Assembly: GCA_001414485.1 (NCBI GenBank)
Contig: LLEY01000036.1
Coordinates: forward strand, 310,001-374,000
Origin: Calycina herbarum
Taxonomy: Eukaryota; Ascomycota; Leotiomycetes; Helotiales; Pezizellaceae
Length of the DNA: 64,000 bases
Reading direction: 5' to 3'
Shown: in pieces, positions 10,374 through 22,450 of the stretch
How positions within the stretch are numbered: position 1 is the stretch's first letter
Layout of the letters: each line of letters starts with the position of its first letter
Program-made: the position numbers and the translations under genes
The notes under the pieces: model-generated
What the model was told of the DNA's origin: nothing
Database searches by the model: none
The model's input: only the letters and a program-made list of their open reading frames with translations

Positions 10374-11278
10374 ATGCAACTCGTTAACAACCTCTTCTTG
10401 GCTCTCGTCGCCATCGGCGGTGTTAGAGCTGCTGTCAATGAACCCTGTGTTGGAAGTGGTGGTGCTCCAGGTATGTTATTTTAAGAACTACAATCGCAAA
10501 TTGGATTCAAAAAGACCATCACTAAGCCCCAAACCCAGGGGTCTGCGTAACAACCTCAACCTGCACCTCCCAAAACGGAACCACCATATCCGGCGCCTGC
10601 CCCAACGACCCCGCAGACGTAAAATGCTGCACCAAACCCAGCTGCGGTACCAGTACCTCCAGTTCCTGCCTCTGGCAAAGCGATTGCGCCGGCACCTCAA
10701 TCACAAACCAATGTCCCGGTCCCTCCCAATTCAAATGCTGCCAGTCTTCTGCCAACGGTTGGGGTGGGTATCCCACCCCTTCTTTCCCGGCTGTGGGAGC
10801 TTGTAAAGCAGTTTCTGTTGATGGCGTGAAGAAAATTGTTGAGAGGTGGCCTGGGAGGGTGAAGACGGTTTATTGCACGAGGGATTGTGGGTGTGGGAGT
10901 GGGAGTGATCATTGTTGTGGGAAGGCGACGGATATGATGTGTTCGGACGATGGTGGGGTATGTTATCTTCTTCTTATTCTTGTTGGTTTCTGTGTGTGAA
11001 CTAGGAACTAATTCTTTTTACAGCAAGCTACAAATTCTGGCAAGGAAATCGCGGAGTGGGTTATGAACAATCGTGCTACTTTGGATTTGAAGTATGTTAT
11101 TTGGGGACAGCGTATTTGGGAGACTGGTATCCATGCTGTTAAACCCTGGGCTGAGTGGAAACCTATGGAGGACAGGGGAGATATTACGGCGAATCATTGG
11201 TAGGTTTTCTTATTCCTTCGCGATCGCATCAAAAGCTAATGAATGTTTAGGGATCATGTTCATGTTAGCTATAACTAG
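10374..11278 (+). CDS. Secreted cysteine-rich protein with ARB-07466/VanY-like C-terminal domain (239 aa)
   Basis: Four exons: 10374-10470, 10539-10957, 11024-11199 and 11251-11278 (720 nt). Donors are GTATGT, GTATGT and GTAGGT; acceptors are CCCAG, TACAG and TTTAG, the last with an AGCTAAT branch. Signal peptide at about residues 1-19 (MQLVNNLFLALVAIGGVRA). Two cysteine-rich modules follow (about 25-65 and 65-100), each with spaced cysteines ending in KCC. The C-terminal part ends in NHWDHVHVSYN, the hallmark of the fungal ARB-07466-like domain. That domain is related to VanY/D-Ala-D-Ala peptidases, in which such His residues bind metal. The last exon encodes only nine residues, including the His pair. 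Likely acts outside the cell. A peptidase role is inferred from fold and not proven; the cysteine modules could bind cell-wall polymers. Confidence 0.88.
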
Positions 11279-11459
11279 GAGATGGACAGGAACTGTAATT
11301 TTATGTACCAAGTAGTTTCTCTATTAAACTGCACAATGTATAATTTTCAAAACTCCTCGACCCGAACTTCCCGAACATCCCCAAGAAATATGGAGGACAT
11401 TCAAAAGTAAGTAATGAATCTTGGAGTATAATTGTCTGTCAAAAGCAAGGTTAAGCCCA

Positions 11460-11830
11460 TTGTCTAGATAAATTAGCTTTCGTCTGATCTCCATCCCTTC
11501 TTCCAGAAATTCTGACACATTTGCCAAAGTGCGACATGTGACAAAAGAAACATTTACCTCAATCTTCACTCCATATTTTCAGGTCACTTAAATATGGTAT
11601 TCATCTAATCTATCCTCCTTTCGTTTCAGCATTTGGGACATTTGAAAATTTGCGATATGCAACAAAACTTCTCCTACTTACATTCTTCACTTCACTAAAG
11701 ATTTGAGAAATATTCCATCTGATCTACATTCATTAGTTTAAGATACCTGGGAGAATTGAAAATTTGCGATGTGCAACAAAAACTCTTTCTACTATCGGTC
11801 TTTACTTCTTTTTTGAATTACTTTTATTTC
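11460..11830. repeat. Three degenerate tandem repeats, unit about 115-120 bp
   Basis: A core like ACATTTGAAAATTTGCGATA followed by TGCAACAAAA recurs near 11531, 11652 and 11766 (121- and 114-bp spacing). In each unit a TCNTCTGATCT-like stretch lies upstream and a CTTCAC-like stretch downstream. Divergence is high, so this is an old local duplication. Confidence 0.6.
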
Positions 11831-12230
11831 GTCCGATCTTTTAGCGAGGTAGGTCAAGGAAGCAATAGCAATTCAACTTTGTTCCAACTATTTAAGTTGC
11901 CTATCACAACGGTAATTCATGACCATATTATCTTGATACTCATGACGAGCCCGTCACGTACGGTGTGTAGTTATCGGATCAGTGATTCATTATCGAGACC
12001 CAGAGTTCTGGATAAGTCAATTTCCAATGAATAGGTAGGTGTGTTTGGGCATAAGGGGCATTTGGTTCGTTCATGCTAGCTATAACTAAGTCCAAGGTAG
12101 ACAGTGAGTTCAATATTATGAGGGTACCATATTTTCTCTAGATTCATAGCAAGATGCCATTATATTAAAGAAAAATCCATATTTAAGAGAATATCGGCCC
12201 GTTTGAGAATCCGATCCCGAGTCCGATAAG

Positions 12231-12250
12231 CGATAAAAGCAGCAGTAAAT
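12231..12250 (+). repeat. MITE terminal repeat relic (GCGGCAG family)
   Basis: CGATAAAAGCAGCAGTAAAT differs by one base from the terminal motif ATAAAAGCGGCAGTAAAT seen at 18727. No matching right end was found close by. Confidence 0.5.
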
Positions 12251-12359
12251 ATCAGTTTCGTACCTGCCGACCACGATAAAATCCATACCTTGGAACCTCT
12301 CTAACCGCAAACTCCCCAAACCAAAACGTCAAGCTTGATGACTTTGGGTTTCAAGATGA

Positions 12360-13920
12360 GGCCAACTATAAACTGTATACTCTGCTGTCATCCAATCTAT
12401 CCTGGAGGCACCGAGTCCTGGTTGAAAGAATTTCACGCGAATGAATCTTCCTCCCAACATCAGACTTAATTTGCCCACATTGTAATCGGATCAGTCTACT
12501 CCGACCCATCGGGGGACATTATATTTCTGGTGTCGCCTGTCATGATGACAATGAATTTAATTTATGGAGTGTGCCGCTCAGTCCCACCGCGCGATGGGAT
12601 GACTTTGCCACTACAGTTATTGGTATCCAAGTGTTGCGTGAGAGGCTAGCACAAAATGGTCGACACGGCTTTGTGATCCATGCCGCCTGCTAGGAACTCC
12701 TTCGGAAATCATTTTCCCCCTGCGAACTCTCTCTAAAACGCCGTTTCGCCAACTGGAAATCTTTGCCATTTGAACCACTTCCTCTTGGCAGGTTGGCTGG
12801 AATATATTGGGGTCATGACCATGGAAAGCTGCTCGAGTTCAAAGAACAATATCACTATTTCTGGGAAGACGAAACTGCCGAGGTGGTTTTCAATGACGAA
12901 GCACTACGACTTGCCCCAGAAAATCCTTTTTCGGTGCCAGAGATGCCAGGTTTACTGCTTAAGCGTGTAGAGCATCCAAAACGGCGGTTACCCAAGACGC
13001 AGAGCTATTGCTGCTTCTCGAAAGTGCCATGGGAGATTCTTGAGATGCCAGCTCTCGATTTAACGACTGGGTCTTCGTTATGTTTCAGCGGATTTCCTAC
13101 CTCTCATACATAGTAACACATTCTGGGCTAAATTTGGAGCAAATGATGATCGTGGGCTTTTATTCGAGAAATTAAATGCTAACGATGAGGCGGATTGGCT
13201 GGGATTGTATCGATTGACAAGCGAAGCTCGCAGCCCACCCGGATTGAAGAATAGAGCCAGAATCTGGCCCTTGATCAAGCCACTGGTCGGTTCCATTAAC
13301 TTGCGCCTCGCGGAAGGCTCGAAAAGGGCTAGTGGTATTATCCAAGACGACAAATCTCTGAGCTGGACTAAGGTATCAGCAGAGATATATGACGAAAGAC
13401 CACCGAGACCTAACGAGTTTCCAAAATAATTTAACAAAGGATGTCGACTTTTCGTTACACACATCGCTTATGTACCCAGAGACCTTTCAAAAATAGGCTT
13501 CACGTTGGTGATGTGAACTACGTTGCTGGAATACGCCTCATGAGTGGAGTTCATAGAACCGGCCGTTACAAAAGACTCACCCCAAGTAGCCGCCCAAGAA
13601 TATACAATTTCACCATTGATGGCCCTGGTGGCGAGTTCTTCACGGCTATTAAAGTCATTTTGTTACGGACCACAGATGAATTGCCTCATAGAATATCGAA
13701 AACTGGGAGTTTATCGAAACATGGGGATGTACGCTATATCGAGGTAAACTACTCCTTATCGCTTTCGCGCTTCCATGCTAATTTAGCGGGATTACAGATG
13801 ACAACAAATCGCAACCGCATTTTTCATGCCGGCTTGCCCAGTGAGGATGATGAGCTGGAATATCTCACGCTGGCCGCTAGCACTACAATGACAGGCTTTT
13901 ACGCGACAAAGGTAAGTTTA
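12360..13920 (+). pseudogene. Decayed fungal F-box protein gene
   Basis: Resembles fungal F-box proteins that have an N-terminal Cys-rich part and then a central F-box. CPHCNRIS (about 12472) and HGFVIHAAC lie in one frame, followed by an in-frame TAG at 12691 where the family has Trp. The frame continues with WGHDHGKLLEFKEQYHYFWE to the F-box core VPWEILEMPALDL (about 13030-13065). It then shifts: SNTFWAKFGANDDRGLLFE and SPPGLKNRARIWPLIKPLV are in a second frame, which meets a TAA at 13427-13429. FNKGCRLF and VPRDLSKIGF continue past that stop, and DVNYVAGIRLMSG to TLAASTTMTGFYATK are in the first frame again. Two stops and at least two shifts make a functional product unlikely. Both stops could come from C-to-T changes at CpA. 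Introns could explain some frame changes but not the stops. Confidence 0.75.
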
Positions 13921-15291
13921 TTCAGCCTAAATTTCATGAGAAGTGAGCATTACTCTGCGAATACTCCATTTCTCATTACCCGAGTAGATCTCATACAATC
14001 GCAAATATTGTTCTTAAGGATTTAGGGGAATCAAGAAACTAACTTTCTAATTCTCCACGATCTTTTTGAACAATTATTTCGAATATCCTAGACATCTTGT
14101 ACAATCGAGTTGTTCGCAGAGTAATACCTACTTCTCTTACATGGAAGTTGTTGACAAATACCATAACATCCGGATCATGACCTCATTGGCTTAAGTGTCG
14201 ATTCAGAAGTCGAAGATACGGCGAAAGGGCATTAAATCTTTTGCGAAGTGAGCATTTGATTTGAAATATATTCAATTCCTCGTTCTCACCTCGACCGGAC
14301 TACCAGAGTGAGCATTTAACACTGGCTTTCGGCTTTGTGGGTCTACATGGCAAAAACATACAGGTTGACAAAATTGCCCAGGATAGGCCACTACTTTCTA
14401 TGAAACCTTTCATTAAATTTCAGTTGTAGGGGTCTTAGAATTACGACGGGATTGCGATAGTAAGTTTATAGCACGAACTAGAAGAGCGGGCGTTTCCGTG
14501 TGTTTATTAGAGAAGTAATAAGAGGTGCGGTTTCGTTTGGCGTTCATTCATACATACTCGTCTGACAGCTTATATTGGTAGTGTTTCTTATCTCGGAAAT
14601 AAATGGAAAACAGAGGGGTGATTTTGAAGCGGTTCCCGGTGAACATCACTCTATCCATGGTCTCGGGATTATATAGGGAAAAGTTCAGAACAATCAAGAA
14701 ATTCAACTGTAAGTAAGAAAACAGCTATCAAAAAAATATGAGGTAACAAGAAAAGAGTGTGTGACGAGAAGAAAACCCAGAACACTTACTCGTGTGGAAC
14801 GACAATAGTGAACTTGATCACTTAAAGTTTGTTTTGTTCCCATGGTAGGTATGCCTGTTAATTTCACTTGAAGCTTTGAACATCAACAGCCAATTAGCGC
14901 TTGATGTCTGTGTAGAAACGCTTCCAATATTAGAAAGCCCTCAGAGTAAACAGAACGACAGGAACTATAAGAACACAACCTTTTAAAAATAAAAAAAAGT
15001 AAAAGAGGAGGAAGAAAAGAGTAGAAAGTCAGCGACAGTGAAGGGGACATAGCTTCTAAAAGCTTTAATTAATACTAGTTACTAAAAGAATCCACTGTCA
15101 ATCCAGAAAAGAGATATTCAGAGCGAACCAAGTGGACAACAGAGGCTAGGCTATAGTGATTGTGCTCTTCATTTTCAAGATTCGCTTCTACCAATCTTAA
15201 AGGACAAAGTCATGAGTATGAGTATGACGTTCTAATCCTGTTACTCTCTTGCATTTTAGTTTTGTTATTTCTATTTTCACAAGGCATCAAA
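13921..15291. other. Intergenic, nothing recognised
   Basis: AT-rich DNA downstream of the F-box pseudogene. No reading frame with family resemblance, no clear transposon ends. Confidence 0.5.
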
Positions 15292-16182
15292 ATGTCTTCT
15301 AAAAAGAGTTTTCGCGAAAAGCTCCAGAAGAAAGAGGATTTCGAGCCATCCTCCAGTGAATGATTCTTCTCACGAGTTTTATACTCACTCTGCAAACAAA
15401 CGTTTTTTGCTTCGTAAGGGCTCCAATCACTGCTCCTTGCACACCACTTTCACTTTACGTCCAGGACCTATTGTTCATGGAATCGACTTCTCGATTCTCA
15501 CAAATACCCCCGAACAAGAAGATTCAAGATCTATCCGAAAAGAAAACGAGACGTTTATATAAAGCAATGTCCAAGTCTATTATTGCTTATCTCAAGACAA
15601 TCAATGCAGGCGAAGCAAAAACTCGACAAAACATAAACCCCCACGGGGCGTGGATCACATAGCAGATCACCTCATTATCGGGGTACCACCTGTTTCTCTT
15701 ACCCCACAGTTACTCTACTCGTTCTTCCCCGCACCTTAATTCCATGCCTCTCCTGAGACAAATCAAACATCTCACCACTCACATGCCCAGCCCCTCACTA
15801 AAAACCAAAACACACCACTTATCAAGATCTTAGAGCAGCATCCAATTTCACTGCACAAAAGCAGCACCACCATACTACTACCCATACCAATACAGTCCCG
15901 CATTGCATTGGCCAATGGAAACGGGACTGCTCTCGCCCGACTTTGGGTCGTTCACTCACTGGTCCCCTCTTTCACTGTGTATGCATGTATCTACCCGTCA
16001 AGCTTATGGAGAAGAAGCTTATGGAGAAGAAGCACCGAGAAATGCACAGCACAAATACTCGGTACTTCTCTCTAAAACTACTTTCTTTCTCGAACGAGGT
16101 CATGAGATCAAGATTCGATGCTGTGAGACGAGACATCGAGGCACTATACACTCGAGAAACATGGCAAGAAGATTGGAGTTGA
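15292..16182 (+). other. Possible eroded or spliced small gene, unresolved
   Basis: A lysine-rich start (MSSKKSFREKLQKKEDFEPS, from 15292) is followed by a possible GTGAAT donor at 15356. Further open segments follow: KKIQDLSEKKTRRLYKAMSK (about 15520-15580) and RSRFDAVRRDIEALYT to a stop at 16180-16182. Composition looks protein-coding, but I could not find an intron set that keeps one frame. A 15-bp direct duplication (AAGCTTATGGAGAAG, 16000-16029 region) lies in the last segment. It may be an orphan gene, a relic or chance. Confidence 0.2.
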
Positions 16183-16899
16183 TTTTGACAACGGTTAGCA
16201 TCGGATGTCAACCATTTTTCAAGGTCTCGTAAGGGAGTACAACAGAAAAATGTAATGTACAGTACATCATGTACAATGCGGCTCCCCGTCCGAGACTCCC
16301 CACAAAAAGCGAAAGGTAACCATCTATTTCTTCTCCCTCCTTATGTCACGTCGGAATTTCTAAACCCCAGGTTAAGCCCCGTGGTTGCCATGTATGTGAG
16401 ATGTACTTCACATGAGGTTGTAGAGAATCTAACTTCATGCAGATGACATTCCTGCTGCTATATCACTGTTCTACAACGTACAAGAAATCTCAATATCGTG
16501 CATTTCCCTTCACGCCCCTCACGTGAAGAAACGCCTTCTGAACCCTGCAGGAACGTAGTGTTCAACTTTTCTTTTTCTTGAGGACCGAGGACACAAAAGA
16601 AAGAAGAAGCGGAGGCTGAGACTTCCTCAACGCTTTCTCGCGTGGTTGGGTGAAGATATAGACACGACATCTATGCAGGATAAACTAGTCTCGTTTCAGA
16701 TCGGACTGTCAAGGTTGGACTTTCCTTGTAAAGTATGTGGTGATACAGATGCGTGAGTCAGTGAGTCTATCAGTCGGCTACTCTATCTGTCATTGACTGA
16801 AATTGACTGAAGATAAGATTTACTAAGTATTATCCCATATATTCTAGGACGTCCGAATATCCTTAACATCTGGGCTAATACTCCCAGTTGTTCCAAGTC

Positions 16900-16990
16900 T
16901 TTACGATTATTACTTAAATTCTCCCAGAAAGCTAGAACAACGAGAGCTACAGGAGCTTAACCCAAGGTTTTTCCTGCCGCTTTTACTGTC
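16900..16990. repeat. MITE (GCGGCAG family), right half
   Basis: Shows the sub-terminal motif AGAACAACGAGAGCTA (about 16931) and the right terminal motif CTGCCGCTTTTACTG (about 16976-16990), in the same order and nearly the same sequence as the right half of the copy at 18724-18923. The left terminus is not clear. Confidence 0.65.
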
Positions 16991-18723
16991 TATCGTGAGG
17001 CAGTTTGAGAAGCATACGTTTAAAACGGTAAAACCCGATTGTTTAGTCAAGGAGCCAGCAATTGTGGAGGCTGGAAAAGAAATATACTTCCCTGGTGGTG
17101 ACCACGTTGCGGAGGTGGAGTAATCCATTGTTTCGGGGACGTGGGAATCACAGAAACCTCAGCTGAATGCAGGAAGGATGGAAGGATGGAAAAAAAGTGA
17201 ACAATCAGTTGACGGCAAGGGATCTATTTTCTGGAAGGAAATTGGGGGGAAAAAACAATTGTTAATTGAAGCCACCACGTTATTGCCATCCCTTCGCTCC
17301 GAATGAATTGACAGCTCGTAAAGCCAATGACTAAAAGCGGTAACGAAATAGTCAATATCCCTGTGGATCAAGCCCATGTCTAGAACTCATCACATCACAC
17401 GGCAATGAAGAGAAAAATTCTTCAGTCTCGCCTCTGAGCTTATCACCAGAAATAAAACACAGTCATACACGTTGTCAAAGCATTCGCGATCGCTCGTATG
17501 TAGAAGAAAAATTAAAGCCAAGCTCCAGCCGCCTCCGCGATCGCAACAGGCAGAACATCCACTTAACACGTACCGTCACGTAGTCATGGCTCAAGCCCTG
17601 TCCAATTCTTCCCTTCATGGAAAGCACTAAACGCTGCTTGTTTGTTGTTTCTTGCCAGATGAACCACGGTAAGGAAAGGAACGAACATGGGACATTGCGG
17701 GTATCGTACCTGAGCTGAAAAAGAGCGTACCTGAAAATCAACTGGGTTTCTCCCTTCCCTGGTACAATTTAAAAAAAGTAAATTTTTCATCAAAGGTCTC
17801 AAACGTGGTCTGAGAGACCTACACAGACGCCACCACGGTCCCACCCGCCCCGGCGCTAGTGAGGCTCAATGGACCAGATCTAGATTTTGATCTCTGAAAA
17901 AGTCAAAACTCGATTCACAACAAGGCGCGGAAGGGAGCTCTAGTCCCAACAAGGAAGTTTGAGGCTCAATCCAACCCAAATCTCCCAACGCTTAATGTTG
18001 AGAGTAACATTTGCAAAAGAAAGGTGGGGATCAACGAATGGAAGGGTAACACGAAAAATAAGGAAACAGACACAGACATTCTTTAGGCGCCACTGGCACA
18101 CACTTCCGTAACCGACGCCCAGCATGAGAGAGAGAAAAATCGGTTCGTCTCACCGGAGAAAACCATACCAAAACAGAACAGGATGGAAAAACTTTGCAAA
18201 ATCCGATACAATCTCCTGGCGAGAGGACGTGCAATCTGTTTTATCAGTCATACGCTCAAACCAGCAATCGGGAGTCACCATCAATAGACATGGTGAAAAC
18301 TTTTCACGACCCGTATCCGGAATGTGGCCGGCTGAGGCTCAAATGCCGTTTTGGCTACTCGAAAAATAATAAAAAGCATGATATGATGGCGCCATAGTTG
18401 ATGCCCGTGGTCTGTCTTGAAGAGACTTTTTCTCCTCTTATTCCGGTGACCGAATGAATGAGAGGAAATAAGTGGAGTGTTGAACTGCGGTACGTGTAAC
18501 ACTGTCACCCAATGACAACACCACGATATCTCGACTTTCTCACCGAAATTGCTGCACGTTTATGAAAAAATCATTCCCAATAAGGCTCAGTCAGGGACAC
18601 AAACAACAGGCTGCTTCGTACCTTACTGCCTGCCTTCTCTGGAATCTTCCGGCTCCCCGCTCTGTGTGTGTCGTCTTCACCGGCATATTTCCTAGCATTA
18701 GAATCTTAATATCCCACCCACCT

Positions 18724-18923
18724 AAATAAAAGCGGCAGTAAATAGCTCGCTCGTTGTGCCCTAACTTTAGGACAACTTGAATTTGATTGTTCCAAAACAC
18801 CTAGGTTAATATTATAAATTGTTCTAAAATCTTGGGTCAATTACTTTGAATTACCCTAGAAAGTTAGAACAACGAGAGCTAGGTAGGCAGGTAACAACAG
18901 GAGCATTTACTGCCGCTTTTAAT
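18724..18923. repeat. MITE (GCGGCAG family), full-length copy, about 200 bp
   Basis: The left end ATAAAAGCGGCAGTAAAT (from 18726) faces the right end ATTTACTGCCGCTTTTAAT (18905-18923). Inside them a second inverted pair, AGCTCGCTCGTTGT and ACAACGAGAGCT, brackets an AT-rich core with further internal symmetry. It has no coding capacity, so it is a non-autonomous element. This is the best reference copy in the window. Confidence 0.85.
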
Positions 18924-20282
18924 GTCAACCCAGCTCAAGCACCTAACAAAGAGGGCTGCCAAAAATCAAAGCAGCTTGGGGGCGAAAGGAACTGTATTTC
19001 CAGGCATCTTCAGCCCTGTAGATGCGTCAGGAAGCCAGTTCCTCACTCCCGGGGCCGGGATGTGCTGCGGGAAAGGCGGATAATGGACCGGGGGATCGAT
19101 GATGCATAAACGCTGGAACATCAAGCGAAGCGAGTGATGAGGAAGACAAGATGGAAGGAAAATCAGGTAACTAAGTCCTTGTATGAAACGGATAGCGCCT
19201 TATTTATTTTCATGACAGAACTCCTGCTCTCCAGTGGGTGTAAAATGGAAATATCCGTGACTGAAGGAGCCTCGCTAAAGACCTTGTTTGAATAGTTACA
19301 CTGTAACACTGCAGCTGCCAAATTTACAGTGTAGCAAATCCTCCTCTCCGAATCCCGGAGTAAGTAATTTGTACCAGAGCTTCCCGTCTCGCTTCCTCAG
19401 TTGATTTTCCTAGGTTATAGTATATGCAGACAATCAAACGAGATTCATCCAATCCTATTGTTACGCTCGAGAACTTCCAAAGACACCTTCTTTCTTTACG
19501 GACTCCGGACACAACCGAAGATATTTTTGACAGCGGCATTCCCGCTCATTCTTACCAGGTCCAGGTATCTCATTGCGCAACCACCGGCGCGCGCCTTTCT
19601 CAAATCCCCGAGCCCGATCCAACCGAACTGCCCAGGTCGACTTGTGTTTCAAGAGCATTGATCCGAGATCACGCTTTCCACTCCCTGGTTCCCAATTACA
19701 AAAAACGTGACTTTCAAACCGGCACTTGCCAACTTACACTATTTGTCAAGAGTTCTAGACCTGTAACCCCAAACATGTGGGTTGTGGAGTAAGAGAACCA
19801 CTGGGCTGAATTCTCATTTCCAATTTTTTCTTCTCAGCCCAGAGATGTCATTGTGGCCTTTATCCCCGTCACCCGCGGGGAGGTGGCAAGTGGAGAGCTA
19901 GAGTGGGCAGAATAACTAGCTGGGAAGTGGATAAGAAAGAATTTGGGATCATGGTTGATGGAAGAAAAGGAAGAAAAGCTCATAAGGTGATGTGTTGGCA
20001 CTTGTAAGAGCATTACCCCACAAAAATCGGAACATAATGATGTGGGTACGAGTACGATGGTGAGATCATCGCGCGATGCCCAAGATCCATTTCGTTCCGT
20101 AGTTTGAGGCTAGAAAGCCGGTTCACGATACCGAGTCCACATTCCCATCAAGGTGTGGCAGTTGCGTCTTCATTGTCTGGACTGTTTGGAAGAATGGAAT
20201 CTGGTTATTCGAACCAATTAGAACAATAAAATATTGAGCGAGTTAGTTTCGAATAGTACGACTTCCGCCGTGGACATATATA

Positions 20283-20575
20283 TCCCCTCAACTGCCACCA
20301 GGGTTGCAGTGAAGCACGGGTGGCCTTGATGCCTGAGACTCTACATCTAACAAAATGTCGCCGGTAGTCTATTTATCCTAACTTATGCTCGTCTACACAT
20401 CTATAAGCACTCTGGAGGTGTCTAGATCTATCTAGTAGATTCTAGTATTAAAATCAGGACTTTCTTAGATATAAAAGGAGTATATTTCACATTCCTGAAG
20501 TTGGTGTTCCTACGTGTGCCTGAGGCCAAAAAGTGCTTAACTTACTGCAACCCTCCCTGGTGGCAGTTGAGGGGA
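20283..20575. repeat. MITE with TA target duplication, about 293 bp
   Basis: TCCCCTCAACTGCCACCAGG at the left end is matched by its reverse complement at the right end. The symmetry extends about 30 bp with one 4-bp indel, then more weakly to about 60 bp. TA flanks both ends (20281-20282 and 20576-20577). TA duplication and the lack of coding sequence fit a non-autonomous Tc1/mariner-type element. Unrelated in sequence to the GCGGCAG family. Confidence 0.85.
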
Positions 20576-20577
20576 TA

Positions 20578-22450
20578 GCGTAACAAAATCGAATGATTGG
20601 ACATACGCTTTGGCAAAATACGTTATACAAAAGACTTGACACATACAAACAAGGCTCTCAATTGAAATCATCTCACTCAAAACATACGACTACTTGCTAA
20701 ACCTCAAACAACGCTTACCTGCAGTACCATGCATCTCACAGCTTCTTCCACGTACACCAGCTCAACTCACCTCCAATCTAAACATTTTCGTTGCGAGACC
20801 ATATAACCACGGTACAACCTGAAAAAAAACCATCAAGGTAGAACCTAGCTTCTGAAACAAAAATAGAGGCGAAGCTATCCATTAAGCCTCCGTTTTACGC
20901 GGGAAATACGAGCATTACCATAACCATAGCATGAGAGACCCGGTGTCGTCGGCCAGGCATGACATCCATAGCATCAACAATATCCAAACACTCCCAGCCC
21001 TCACCCAACCCAGCCATTAACCAAAACTTCGTGTGACAAGAACACAAGACCACATGACGGCACTCATACTCAGTAAAACTCGTGATCACCTCGTCACTTT
21101 ATATTGTACTGTGTAAAAATGTCATCATTCCAACGGTTCCATTGGCTCCACATTCCAGAAACAAAGAAAAAAAGACAGAGCTCTAGAAATCCCATCCCAG
21201 GGTCCACCCTCCCCTCAAAGGCGCGAAAAGAAAAAGAAAACAAAATAAACGTCATCCGAAACCTTCTCCCCTTCTCAAGACCTTCTAGACCCCGTAAATA
21301 CCATACCGAGTAGAATAAGACTTGAGAAGCGCACCAAAACTTAGCGTCCACAAGCGTTTAAGTCATATCACGCAAGCACAAACCAAAACAAAGGCAAACT
21401 ACTGTGAGGCTACTGCACTCCAAAAGAAAGGTCCGTGACCACGGAGAGACGTGGACGAAGCTTTCGTGGAGGATGTGCTCCGGTACGGAGATCAGTAAAC
21501 CACGGAGAGACTAGAAAAATGGGAACGGTACACGCCATCAGTGTGCCGGGCCTCCCGCAACCTGAAGAAGGTTCAATAGCATTACCAAAATCCGTACTCG
21601 GTAGGAGACACCAAAAAAACTCTCGCACCGGGGGAAAAGGAAAAAAGTGAGAAAGATGAGATGAGGTAGTTGTTCAATGAAAGATCCGTGTCACTGCAAA
21701 CTCAATGCAAGGGATCAGAGAAGAAGGGTGAGTTTGAAACTCGAAAGTCCTTCGTCAATTTATGACGAAGAGACTTTGATGTGTGTTTTCATTGACAGTT
21801 TGTATGCTATGCTAAACCTCGTCTTGCTTGACCAATCTTGCTCTCCCTCCTCAAAAGTGGATTAATATGATGACGAGCTAGAAGAATGACAAGACTCCGA
21901 TCCATCTTCTGCACTCCACATCATCGATGTGGAGACCCTTTGCTTCTAAAACAAACTATCGTTGACAACACTGAAGCTCCATCGAGCCAGAACATGTAAC
22001 AAAAAATTCAAATGTCCTTGAAATGCGCCCCCACCCGATGCAAGCGACTCCATTGTCGCCATGCCTGATGGTATGATAAATCCTTCTGCCAAATCCCGAT
22101 GCCAGATGCCCCAATGACAAGAAAGAAAATGTTTTTCATATTGCAGATAGTGAGCGTTGTCAAATGATTCCAATGCTCCAAATGCTGTGACTCAAAGAAA
22201 CTTTTTTTATGACCAGGAAAGAAAACAAAATGATGTGAGATGTGATGATGCTCCGAGATTATGCTTTTTTTGTACAACCCAAATATTCGTAGTGCAACGC
22301 CAAATCCTTGATGAGGATGTGAGAGAGGAGGTATGGGTATTGTATTGTAATCGTAACAAGGTCTGAAAAAACTCCAGATTGTGCAAAGGCGCCGTAGTAA
22401 GTGTAAAAGGTAGAAAGTCGTTTGCAGAATAGTGTGTAGTGAAAGGTAAT
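20578..22450. other. 3' flank of the Ecl1-type gene
   Basis: No gene recognised. Short frames on both strands lack family resemblance. A long 3' UTR of the leftward gene at 22451-22930 could occupy part of it. Confidence 0.45.

Larger units (their letters stand above)
11279..12359. other. Intergenic with degenerate tandem repeats
   Basis: AT-rich DNA with no supported gene. Holds three diverged repeats (11460-11830) and a MITE end-like motif at 12231-12250. Confidence 0.5.
16183..20282. other. Intergenic with MITE copies
   Basis: About 4 kb with no convincing gene. It contains two copies of the GCGGCAG inverted-repeat element (listed separately) and a short hairpin near 19300-19340 (TACACTGTAA facing TTTACAGTGTA). 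The longest frame, 19424-19792, has no recognisable domain. Confidence 0.5.

Noticed and set aside
19424..19792. Rightward 122-codon frame
   Set aside because: No recognisable motif; flanked by hairpin and MITE-rich non-coding DNA. Not enough evidence for a gene.
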